A program made the translations under genes and the position numbers. A stretch of 32,761 bases of DNA. Origin: Actinomycetota bacterium (GTDB taxonomy: Bacteria; Actinomycetota; Acidimicrobiia; Acidimicrobiales; Ilumatobacteraceae). Of the stretch, positions 1 through 8,377 are shown piece by piece (the stretch's first letter is position 1; each line of letters opens with the position of its first letter). The DNA lies in contig RFNE01000168.1 in the NCBI GenBank assembly GCA_009927375.1, forward strand, positions 1 through 32,761, read 5' to 3'. Below the pieces are notes generated by a model. That model was not told the origin of the DNA, made no database searches, and was given only the letters and a program-made list of their open reading frames with translations.

Positions 1-391
1 CGCTTGACGTTTGCACCACGCCCGCGAGCGACAAATCACGGTCGAGCCACGAATTGAGAAGAGGTCCTCCGTAGATCTCTACGTTCAGGATTCCCAATCC
101 CGCGCTCGATCCAGAGCGACCAGGCTTGAGGGTCAAACCTGGTGAGTCGGTGTGGGCTCCAATGAGCCTCAACGGTTGGCGAGCGGCTTCGTTCAGATTC
201 GACCACGCGATGATGGTCCCAGATCGAGCGAGGTACCCATGAAGCACATGCTCCGGTCGAGGGTCGCAGATGCCGTCCCATTCGATGAAGCCTTCACGAT
301 CAAGGATCGATTTGGCGTTGTTGACGACGTGCCGCGACGTCGGGGACGAATCGAGCAGACTCACCAACTGAGCGATGTCGTAGTTGCTCAT
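1..391 (-). CDS. M18 family aminopeptidase, N-terminal part (runs off window start)
   Basis: Reverse-strand reading from ATG at 391: MSNYDIAQLVSLLDSSPTSRHVVNNAK...RLIGAHTDSPGLTLKPGRSGSSAGLGILNVEIYGGPLLNSWLDRDLSLAGVV. The GAHTDSPGLTLKP and EIYGGPLLNSWLDRDLSLAG motifs are typical of M18 peptidases. Confidence 0.88.
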   Translation of the reverse strand, partial: MSNYDIAQLVSLLDSSPTSRHVVNNAKSILDREGFIEWDGICDPRPEHVLHGYLARSGTIIAWSNLNEAARQPLRLIGAHTDSPGLTLKPGRSGSSAGLGILNVEIYGGPLLNSWLDRDLSLAGVVQTSS

Positions 392-675
392 GGGAGATCG
401 ATCGACGACATCGAGATGTCTTGCCCGAAGAAGTGGCAGGACAAGTCCTTCACGAATCCCTCTGCGCTCATCAGAGTCCGTACCTTGGCAGCGCAGGCAT
501 TGACATCATCACGTTGGGTGAAGGCGAGGTATCCAACTCCGAGCGCAAGCGCAACGAGTAGGAGCTTGGTGACCACTGATTTCGCAAATTTCAGGACCAG
601 CAGGAGGAACAGCACCGAGCCAACAATGAGGCCGACTGAGAGATTCTTGGCCGTGTCCAGATCGATTTCGAACAT
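388..675 (-). CDS. small membrane protein, unknown function
   Basis: 95 aa ORF with two hydrophobic stretches; overlaps the M18 start by 4 nt. Confidence 0.65.
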   Translation of the reverse strand: MFEIDLDTAKNLSVGLIVGSVLFLLLVLKFAKSVVTKLLLVALALGVGYLAFTQRDDVNACAAKVRTLMSAEGFVKDLSCHFFGQDISMSSIDLP

Positions 676-681
676 GGGACC

Positions 682-687
682 ATTCTC
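682..687 (-). promoter_or_regulatory. candidate -10 box (GAGAAT) of a leaderless promoter for the 388-675 gene
   Basis: On the minus strand GAGAAT, 6 nt, ATG at 675; 4/6 match to TATAAT. Confidence 0.35.
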
Positions 688-704
688 GCAGGTGGGCGGT
701 GCGA

Positions 705-710
705 TACCGT
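705..710 (+). promoter_or_regulatory. candidate -10 box (TACCGT) of a leaderless promoter for the DUF3151 gene
   Basis: TACCGT followed by exactly 6 nt and then ATG 717. Confidence 0.55.
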
Positions 711-716
711 ACGACC

Positions 717-1154
717 ATGTCCACGGTGAACCTCAGTGGCACGGGTCCGGGCGAGACCGTGCTTCCAGCGGATCCTTCCGAATTGGTCGAAGGATTGCGT
801 GCGACATCGCATCTCGAGGTCGGTGAGCGTCGCGATGCGGTAGCGCAATGGTGTGCGCGGTTTCCCACGTCAAGCCTCGCGTGGGCGTCGTTAGGCGATG
901 TTGCACGGGACGACATCGAGGCCTACAGCGCTTACCGGGTCGGATATCACCGCGGACTGGATGCGTTGCGCGCCAATGGATGGCGAGGATCGGGCTATGT
1001 GAGGTGGGATCACGAATCGAATCGGGGATTCCTTCGGTGTCTGGACGGACTTGCCAAGTTCGCCGGTCGAATTGGTGAGGTTGCAGAGTCGGCGCGATGC
1101 TCGCAGTTCGCATTGCAGCTCGATCCACGAAGTGGACGGAGAGAACAGATCTGA
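717..1154 (+). CDS. DUF3151-like protein
   Basis: MSTVNLSGTGPGETVLPADPSELVEGL...AYRVGYHRGLDALRANGWRGSGYVRWDHESNRGFLRCLDGLAKFAGRIGE; GYHRGLDALRxNGW and HExNRGFLR resemble DUF3151. Confidence 0.8.
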   Translation: MSTVNLSGTGPGETVLPADPSELVEGLRATSHLEVGERRDAVAQWCARFPTSSLAWASLGDVARDDIEAYSAYRVGYHRGLDALRANGWRGSGYVRWDHESNRGFLRCLDGLAKFAGRIGEVAESARCSQFALQLDPRSGRREQI

Positions 1155-1728
1155 GTACAGGCGGCTTCGTCCTCGCCGGTGGCAAGAGCACTCGGTTCGG
1201 AGCAGATAAAGCGCTCGCTGAATTGGGAACGCGCCACATGATCGACGCGGTCATTGATTCACTTCGTCCAGTCGTCGACAGGATCTCCATCGTGGGAGGC
1301 GATCCCGCCATTGCGTTCGCGCGTCATCTGTCGCATATTGAAGATCACGAGAAGCATCGCGGTCCTTGGGCGGCGTTGGCATCAGTTTCTGCTCACGTGT
1401 CGGACGACATGCTGGTCTTCGTCCCGTGCGATGCGCCTTTGTTGAGGTTGAGACACTCATCAATCTTCGCGAAGCCGCGCGTCTTCACGGTGTCTCAGTG
1501 GCGCGAAGCGAAAGCATGATCCATTGGTCGGTCTCCGCCTGGACTCGTCATCGTTTGGCTGAGGCACTCGATGCAGAAGCGTCTCAGAATTCCTCGTCTC
1601 TGTATTCGGCAATCGAACCGTTGAAGCCAGACTTCGTCGTGGTAGACGAGAGGGAAATGCTGAACGTCAACACTCCGGCGGAGCTCGCCATCGCAGCGTC
1701 CAATTTGGCAGAATTGTCCGATGACTGA
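1097..1728 (+). CDS. mobA: molybdenum cofactor guanylyltransferase-like (MobA-like NTP transferase), reading frame broken near 1444
   Basis: FVLAGGKSTRFGADKAL...HRGPWAALAS...VFVPCDAPLL in one frame, continuing as EVETLINLREAARLHGVSV...DEREMLNVNTPAELA in the -1 frame. Adding one G at about 1444 restores PLLEVETLINL. Confidence 0.72.
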
Positions 1729-2029
1729 AATCACCGTTGATGAACTACACGGACTCCTCGCATCTTCGCCTCGAGTCGTCGATGTGCGCGAGCGAGACGA
1801 ATTTGCCGGAGGCCGTATCCCTGGTGCCCTCAACGCACCGCTTTCCGAGCTCGGCGATCACGTCGAGAAGTTCCAAGGTGGGGATGTGGTGTACGTGGTG
1901 TGTCAGGCAGGGGGACGAAGCGCTCGGGCATGTGAGGCGCTCGAGGAAGCAGGGTTGTCGGGTTTGGTGAACGTCGTCGGAGGCACTGGAGCGTGGAAGG
2001 CTCGGAACTTCCCCTTGGAAGTTGGCTGA
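1721..2029 (+). CDS. rhodanese-like domain protein
   Basis: RVVDVRERDEFAGGRIPGALNAPLSEL...VVYVVCQAGGRSARACEAL; active-site CQAGGRS loop. Confidence 0.9.
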   Translation: MTEITVDELHGLLASSPRVVDVRERDEFAGGRIPGALNAPLSELGDHVEKFQGGDVVYVVCQAGGRSARACEALEEAGLSGLVNVVGGTGAWKARNFPLEVG

Positions 2030-3170
2030 TCTGACGACGCACGTTTGGATCGACAAAGACAGCGAACTCGAAGGTCTTCGGGATCGCCTGATCGATCATC
2101 CTCGGGTCGCGATCGATACGGAATTTCATCGTGAACGCACCTATTTCCCTGAACTTGCCCTCCTGCAGATTGGCTCACCGGACGGCGTCTATCTGATCGA
2201 CCCACTCAAGTGCGACGTTGGCATTCTCGCGCCAGTTCTCGATTCATCTGTTCTGTGGATTGCGCATGCGGCTCAACAAGATCTCGAAGTGCTCCACCTG
2301 GCGACTGGGGTCACGCCTCGGAATCTGTTTGACACGCAGATCGCATCGGGATTCATCGGCATGTCGACGCCCTCGTTGTCCGCGCTCGTGAGCAGCACTC
2401 TGGGGGTGAACTTGTCGAAAGGCGATCGGCTGACTGATTGGCTGCGACGTCCACTTACCGCTGCCCAATGCGCGTACGCCGCCAATGACGTGCTCCACCT
2501 CGACGCCGTCTACGAGAAAGTCACCGAGGAGCTCATCGGTCTCGATCGACTGGGTTGGGCCGAAGAGGCGTGCGCTGAATCACTTTCACGGCGACAGGAG
2601 TCAACCAGTGATGACGCGTGGCTCAGGGTGAAAGATGCGCGTTCCTTGAAAGGTGAGGCACGTGGTGTCGCTCGTTCCGTCGCTCGATGGAGGGATGAGC
2701 GTGCTCGCCAACTCAATGTTCCCGTCCGAAGAGTGTTGTCTGACATGGCGTTGGTCTCGATCGCGCAACAAGTTCCAACGAGTGCCAATGAACTCTTGGG
2801 TCTGCGGGGTATCGATGGTCGACTTTCGCACGGCTCGGACGTGAATGAAATCCTCGCGGTCGTCGCATCAGGTCGGACAGAAGTTGTAAGTCTTCCGAAC
2901 GGGTCAGGGGAGGAGATCGACAAGCGACTCAAACCTGCGGTCAATCTGATGACTGCCTGGATTAGCGAACTTGCGCGGCTTCATCGCATCGATGCGACTC
3001 TGCTCGGGACTCGCGCAGATGTCGACGCTCTTCTGCGTCGGGATGAATCGTGTCGACTGCTCTCAGGCTGGCGTCGCGACATCGTGGGATCCGATCTTGA
3101 GGACATCCTGAATGGCAGGGCAGGCCTTTCGTTTGACGGCAAGGGCCACTTGCGACTGATTCGCCAGTAA
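2022..3170 (+). CDS. rnd: ribonuclease D-like 3'-5' exonuclease with C-terminal HRDC-like region
   Basis: VAIDTEFHRERTYFPELALLQIG (DEDD exonuclease motif), WIAHAAQQDLEVL, YAANDVLHLDAVY. TTG start overlapping the rhodanese stop. Confidence 0.88.
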   Translation: MADLTTHVWIDKDSELEGLRDRLIDHPRVAIDTEFHRERTYFPELALLQIGSPDGVYLIDPLKCDVGILAPVLDSSVLWIAHAAQQDLEVLHLATGVTPRNLFDTQIASGFIGMSTPSLSALVSSTLGVNLSKGDRLTDWLRRPLTAAQCAYAANDVLHLDAVYEKVTEELIGLDRLGWAEEACAESLSRRQESTSDDAWLRVKDARSLKGEARGVARSVARWRDERARQLNVPVRRVLSDMALVSIAQQVPTSANELLGLRGIDGRLSHGSDVNEILAVVASGRTEVVSLPNGSGEEIDKRLKPAVNLMTAWISELARLHRIDATLLGTRADVDALLRRDESCRLLSGWRRDIVGSDLEDILNGRAGLSFDGKGHLRLIRQ

Positions 3171-3271
3171 GCACGATCCCTCAAGCAGCAGGGCCGAGCC
3201 TGTAGGCTTGTCAACGATGTTTATTCGATAGGCGGCCACATTGTGGTCGTCCAGCTAGTTTGGAGCCACAC

Positions 3272-3460
3272 GTGAAGAAGGGTCGCCACCGACGCTTCGA
3301 AGAAGCGCGCAAGTTGAAGCAATCTGGGCCTTCCCCCGAGGATCTGGGCCTTGGTCGCAATCGTCGCCCGCAGTCCGAAGAGGACGAATATGCAGCGATT
3401 GCGGAACGCTATGGCGTTCGCTTCGACGACGATGAAGAAGAAGCTGACGACGACCAGTAG
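3272..3460 (+). CDS. small basic/acidic protein, unknown function
   Basis: VKKGRHRRFEEARKLKQSGPSPEDLGLGRN...DDDEEEADDDQ; sits just upstream of typA. GTG start assumed. Confidence 0.5.
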   Translation: MKKGRHRRFEEARKLKQSGPSPEDLGLGRNRRPQSEEDEYAAIAERYGVRFDDDEEEADDDQ

Positions 3461-3484
3461 GTCGTAACGGCAGCGGAAGGACCC

Positions 3485-5322
3485 ATGTCTACACCCCCTG
3501 AAAAACTGAGAAGTATTGCGCTCGTCGCGCACGTCGACCATGGAAAGACGACGCTTGTCGATGCTCTTCTGCGGAGTACTGGAACGTTCTCGAGCCATGC
3601 GGCCGTTGTCGATCGTGTCATGGACAACAACGATCAGGAGCGTGAGCGAGGAATCACCATCCTCGCCAAAGCAGCACAAGTGGAGTGGAAGGGCGTCAAG
3701 ATCAATCTCGTCGACACTCCCGGTCACGCCGACTTCGGCGGCGAGGTCGAACGCGCCTCGCGTTGGTAGACGGGATCCTTCTCCTCGTCGATGCCGCAGA
3801 GGGTCCTCTTCCGCAGACCCGATACGTGCTGTCGAAAGCGCTTGCCCAGGACCTGCCCGTCATCCTTGTGATCAACAAGGTCGACCGTGGTGATGCACGA
3901 GCCGAGGAAGTGCTTCACGAGGTCGAACAACTCTTCCTCGACCTGGCACATTCAGATCATCACTTGAGTTTCCCGGTGTATTCGGCAGTCGCCCGTGAGA
4001 GTCGGTCGATGAAGGGGATTGGCATGCCCGCGCCCGATGCCGATCTCGCACCATTGCTCGATGCGATTCTCGAATACATTCCCGTCCCTAATCACGACAT
4101 CGATGCGCCACTGCAGGCGCTCGTGACCAACCTTGATGCGAGCGACTACCTGGGTCGTCTTGCCATCGGTCGAGTGATCTCGGGGGTAATGAAGAAGGGT
4201 CAGCAAGTCGTTCTGTGCCAGAAGCCGACAGCGGATAATCCGCAACCGATGCTCAAGAGCAAGTTGAGCGGACTTTTGCTTTTCTCGGGAATCGACCGCG
4301 TCGAAGTCCAGGAGGTCGTCGCCGGCGACTTGTTCATCATGTCTGGAATCGAAGAGGTCGAAGTTGGTGACACGATCGCAAGCGCTGAAAACCCTGTTCC
4401 GCTTCCTCGCCTAGAGGTTGATGAGCCGGTGCTGCGGATGAGCTTCGGGGTCAACACCTCGCCATACGCAGGTCGCTCTGGCAAATATCTCACTTCGCGC
4501 CACCTTCGCGACCGCTTGAAGAAAGAGATCCTCGGCAATGTCAGCATCAAGATCGCCGAAACCGACTCTGCCGACGTCATGGAAGTAGCTGGTCGTGGTG
4601 AACTCCAACTCGCGGTGCTCATCGAGAACATGCGTCGCGAGGGCTTCGAGCTCCAGGTGAGCCGACCAGAGGTGATCACGCGAGAGATTGACGGAAAGAA
4701 GCACGAGCCATTGGAGACGGGCACGTGTGACGTCCCCGATGAGTACGTTGGGGCAATCACTCAGGCCTTGGCGCCACGCAAGGGTCGGATCACCGACCTG
4801 CGGCCGGGAGACCCGGGGCGAACGATCATTTCGTTCGAGGCTCCGTCGCGTGGTCTGATCGGTTTTCGCTCGTTGGTCTTGACGGTGACCCGAGGAACGG
4901 CGCTGTTACACCAGGCGCTCAACGGATGGACTCCATGGGCTGGTGAACTTCCACATCGCACCGGTGGGGCGATGGTCGGAGACCGGATCGGCACGGCAAC
5001 TGCCTACGCGCTCGACAACCTGCAACTTCGCGGAACGTTATTCGTTTCGCCCGGCGATGAGATCTATGAGGGAATGGTCGTTGGGGAGAATTCTCGCGAA
5101 GAAGAGATGGTCGTCAACGCGGTGCGTGCCAAAGAGAAGACGAACATTCGCACACACAGCCATGACGATGGTCCGAAACTCGCAACTCCGGTGACCCACA
5201 CTCTCGAGACGGCAATCGAATGGATCGGCGATGACGAGCTCGTCGAGGTGACTCCTGACGCGATTCGGATTCGCAAACGATTCCTCAATCTCGAGGATCG
5301 CAAGAAGAACAACCGCAAGTAG
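3485..5322 (+). CDS. typA: ribosome-associated GTPase TypA/BipA, reading frame broken near 3757
   Basis: [19 protein letters not shown] (G1), [13 protein letters not shown] (G2), [16 protein letters not shown] (G3), then in -1 frame [29 protein letters not shown]...[11 protein letters not shown]. Adding one C in gcgcc|tcgcg restores [20 protein letters not shown]. Confidence 0.93.
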
Positions 5323-6045
5323 CTAGCGTCGCACCTTCGGGTGTGGCAACGGGGTCGAGCGCTTTTCTTCGAGAAGTGTGACGAGCTTCTTGTAGACCGG
5401 AAGTCCGACCAACTCGATGATCTCGTCAGCCAGATACTTGTAGACGGGTTCCTTGCCTACGAAGGCAGACGCATCGTCGGTGCACCACCAGTGGAAGTCT
5501 TCACCGCCGCCGCCCCAATCTCGCCGTTTCCACTCGCGAACAAAAGCGATTCGATGACCGTCGTCCTCGTCCAACTCATCCAACCGAATCGGGACCTGCC
5601 AGCACACGTCTGGCTTCCAGTCCATCGGGCGTTCTCCTGCTTCAAGCGCAGCGATATGAAACGCACAGCCCATTCCACCCTCGAAGTCGGGCTCATTGTG
5701 GAAGATGCAGGCCCCATTGACTCGCCGTGTCTTGTCGCTACCGTCACGTTCCTTCATCAACCAATTGCCGTTGCGACCCTTGTTGAAGTTCTGCCAGTGA
5801 TGCGGCTTCAATCTTGCGACGAACTTGCGAACATTTGCCAAGTCCTTCTTGTCGAGGAAGTGGGCTCCATAACTGCAGCATCCCTGCTGAAGATGCGTTG
5901 CATCGTCGTCAAGTACGCCCTTGCAACCCTCGCCGTAGATGCACTTGTAGTTCGAACGCATGAATGTCTCGTCGAACATCCACGTCTGATCCCGGTCATC
6001 GTCATCAAAACTCAACCATTCATGGATGTTCTTCGGCTTTGGCAC
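5323..6045 (-). CDS. Cys/His-rich putative metal-binding protein, unknown function
   Basis: Reverse-strand ORF with ordered Cys/His pattern CIYGEGC...QQGCCSYGAHF...GACIFH...GMGCAFH...DVCW...WWCTDD. GTG start at 6045 chosen because a TATCGT box lies 7 nt upstream; the longest ORF extends to 6141. Confidence 0.7.
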   Translation of the reverse strand: MPKPKNIHEWLSFDDDDRDQTWMFDETFMRSNYKCIYGEGCKGVLDDDATHLQQGCCSYGAHFLDKKDLANVRKFVARLKPHHWQNFNKGRNGNWLMKERDGSDKTRRVNGACIFHNEPDFEGGMGCAFHIAALEAGERPMDWKPDVCWQVPIRLDELDEDDGHRIAFVREWKRRDWGGGGEDFHWWCTDDASAFVGKEPVYKYLADEIIELVGLPVYKKLVTLLEEKRSTPLPHPKVRR

Positions 6046-6052
6046 CTGAGCG

Positions 6053-6058
6053 ACGATA
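6053..6058 (-). promoter_or_regulatory. candidate -10 box (TATCGT) for the Cys-rich protein gene
   Basis: Minus strand TATCGT, 7 nt, in-frame GTG at 6045. Confidence 0.4.
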
Positions 6059-6103
6059 GTTGATTGGGCACTCTGCTGAAAGTCTCGTGGCATACTGAAG
6101 GCC

Positions 6104-6298
6104 GTGAATGTGGATGACGTTGTATCTCGATTGGAGACCATTTCTGAAGAGCTTGCCGATGCAGCAATTCAGGCTTTGATGGAGGCCAACTCACGAGGGG
6201 ATGACCGCCGTCCGGAGGCTGAACGAAATCTGACGATCGCGCGAAGATCGATAGAAAAGGCGATTTCTACGCTTCGCCGAGTTGATTCAGGCGATTGA
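6104..6298 (+). CDS. small helical protein, unknown function
   Basis: 64 aa MNVDDVVSRLETISEELADAAIQALMEAN...; GTG start. The 3' end overlaps the convergent LOG gene by 32 nt. Confidence 0.55.
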   Translation: MNVDDVVSRLETISEELADAAIQALMEANSRGDDRRPEAERNLTIARRSIEKAISTLRRVDSGD

Positions 6299-7295
6299 TC
6301 ATCTCTCTCAGCCGACCATAGGACCGTTTGTCGAAGCGAAGGCGTAGGCGTTCGAGCTCGACCTTGTCGCCCTCCGCTTGCTCCTGGCGGCTCGCGTCAG
6401 AACGAATGATCGGCTCGGCAACGATGTCTGCGAACTCGTTGTTGAGCGTCGCGATGCTTGGGTCAGAGAGTCGCTGGCGATGCCGAATAAAGAGATTCGG
6501 ACCCACGAACCGTAGCGAGTCGTAGTTCGAGTAGAACCGTTGGATCTCCTCGACGGCGTCAGATCCGTGGTTTGTCAGGCTGTAGAGCGCGAAGTCATCT
6601 GACGAGACCATCCCTGACGGATACAGCACCTCGCGAAAGAATCTGTCGAGATGCTCCCAGTAGGGGGTGCCAAGTGGGTTCATGAGGATGACCGGCACCG
6701 GGACACTCTTTCCAGTCTGAAGAAGTGTGAGTAACTCAAACGTCTCGTCCAAGGTTCCAAATCCGCCTGGAAGAGCGACGAAAGCGTGAGATTCCTTAAC
6801 GAGCATCAGTTTGCGAGTGAAGAAGTACCGCATGGATACGTACTTCTCATCGCCTGCAATGATCGGATTTGCGCCGGTCTCAAACGGCAGTCGTATCGAA
6901 ACCCCGATCGACATCTCGCGGCCGGCTCCGACCATCCCTGCCTCCATGATTCCCGGGCCTGCTCCGGTGACGACCATCCATCCGTGCGACGCGAGTGATC
7001 GGGCGAGGTGCACTGTTTGCTCGTAGAGCGGATCATGGGGTTTCGTTCGAGCGGACCCGAAGATCGTCACCTTCCGCAAACCTGAATACGGGCGAAACAT
7101 CGAGAATGCTTCACGCATCTCTCGCAGGGCGGAACCCGCGATCTTGAAGTCGAGATCGCTTAGTTCATCTGTTGTGAGAAGAATTGCGGTTTCGACGAGG
7201 TCGAGATATCGAATTCGTGCGGATCCGGTGACGCCGGGATCGATCACCGACTCAGCAAGTTCTCGTGCTCGCTCGACCCGCTCAAGGTCGCTCAA
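6267..7295 (-). CDS. LOG family / TIGR00730-type Rossmann protein (nucleotide 5'-monophosphate phosphoribohydrolase-like)
   Basis: VTIFGSARTKPHDPLYEQ...VVTGAGPGIMEAGMVGAG...FVALPGGFGTLDETFELLTLLQTGK; PGGxGTxxE signature. Confidence 0.9.
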   Translation of the reverse strand: MSDLERVERARELAESVIDPGVTGSARIRYLDLVETAILLTTDELSDLDFKIAGSALREMREAFSMFRPYSGLRKVTIFGSARTKPHDPLYEQTVHLARSLASHGWMVVTGAGPGIMEAGMVGAGREMSIGVSIRLPFETGANPIIAGDEKYVSMRYFFTRKLMLVKESHAFVALPGGFGTLDETFELLTLLQTGKSVPVPVILMNPLGTPYWEHLDRFFREVLYPSGMVSSDDFALYSLTNHGSDAVEEIQRFYSNYDSLRFVGPNLFIRHRQRLSDPSIATLNNEFADIVAEPIIRSDASRQEQAEGDKVELERLRLRFDKRSYGRLREMINRLNQLGEA

Positions 7296-8374
7296 TGCGA
7301 AGCCGCCTTGAACTCCAGCGAGGAGAGAAGTTCGTCAAAACTTGACTGGAATGCGGTGAGTCCGTCGATTTCAAGTTTGCGAGCTATTGACTCGACGTCA
7401 ATTCCCGCTTTCTTGACCTGTTCGAGATGTTCTCTCGCGCTCTCCACGTCGCGATCGAGCGTCTTTCCGACCGTTCCCGAGCGTTCGAATGCTTCAATCG
7501 TTGGATCGGGCAGGGTGTTAACCGTGAGAGGGCCAATGAGTTCATCGACGTAGAGCGTTGAGGAAAACGCAGGGTTCTTCGTTGAGGTTGAGGCCCAAAG
7601 TGGTCGCTGGGCTTGCGCTCCGAGAGTCGAAAGCGCGGTCCAACTCGGGCCTTGGAGATGCAGGAGGAACTCCTGATACGCCAACTTCGCTTGCGCTATT
7701 GCAGTGCGTCCAACCGGAACATCAGAACCCTCCAGAAGGGGATCAATCGCATTGTCTACGCGAGAGATAAAGAAACTTGCAACGCTTGCAACATGATTCA
7801 GCTTCGTCTCGTCATTCTTTGCCAACAACTCGAGACCCTGTTGATGTGCTGCAGCAACTTGGCGATATCTCTCGATTCCAAAGATCAGCGTGACGTTGAC
7901 GTTGATTCCCTCGCTGAGCACAGTTGTAATCGCTTCCAATCCAGCGTCCGTCGCGGGAATCTTGATCATGACATTGGGTCGGTTTACTCGCTTCCACAAC
8001 TCACGAGCCGCTTTGATGGTGCCCCCAGCGTCGTGACACAGGGACGGACTCACCTCAACGCTGACGTAGCCGTCGACGCCTTTGCTTGATTCATAGACGC
8101 CTGCAAAAAGATCGCATGCCGAAACGATGTCACTCGTCACGAGCTCCCAGTACGCGTCTTCGACGGAAAGCCCTCGAGATAGAGCATCGGCAAATTGTTC
8201 GTCGTACAGGGTCGAACCGGTGATTGCCTTCTGAAAAATCGTCGGGTTGGACGTCAGGCCTCGGATCCCCGCGGTGATGGCTCGTTGAAGAGACCCGTCC
8301 ACAAGTGAGTCACGACGCAAGTTGTCGAGCCAAGCACTTTGTCCTTGCTCAGGAAAGAGCCGCGCGAGATTCAT
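7292..8374 (-). CDS. tal: transaldolase
   Basis: QSAWLDNLRRDSLVDGSLQRAITAGIRGLTSNPTIFQKAI...DGYVSVEVSPSL...NVMIKIPATDAGLEAI...NVTLIFGIERY; overlaps LOG gene by 4 nt. Confidence 0.95.
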   Translation of the reverse strand: MNLARLFPEQGQSAWLDNLRRDSLVDGSLQRAITAGIRGLTSNPTIFQKAITGSTLYDEQFADALSRGLSVEDAYWELVTSDIVSACDLFAGVYESSKGVDGYVSVEVSPSLCHDAGGTIKAARELWKRVNRPNVMIKIPATDAGLEAITTVLSEGINVNVTLIFGIERYRQVAAAHQQGLELLAKNDETKLNHVASVASFFISRVDNAIDPLLEGSDVPVGRTAIAQAKLAYQEFLLHLQGPSWTALSTLGAQAQRPLWASTSTKNPAFSSTLYVDELIGPLTVNTLPDPTIEAFERSGTVGKTLDRDVESAREHLEQVKKAGIDVESIARKLEIDGLTAFQSSFDELLSSLEFKAASH

Positions 8375-8377
8375 CGG

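Noticed and set aside
3196-3216. agcctgtaggct hairpin as an intrinsic terminator after rnd
   Set aside because: Short stem and no following U-tract.
3740-3780. Programmed ribosomal frameshift in typA (and in the other broken genes)
   Set aside because: No slippery heptamer plus stem-loop recognised. The same type of break occurs in several unrelated core genes, and single-base homopolymer losses explain most of them more simply.
5341-6063. 240-aa plus-strand ORF
   Set aside because: Antisense to the Cys-rich minus-strand gene, whose ordered Cys/His motifs and upstream -10-like box make it the better candidate; the plus ORF looks like a shadow ORF.
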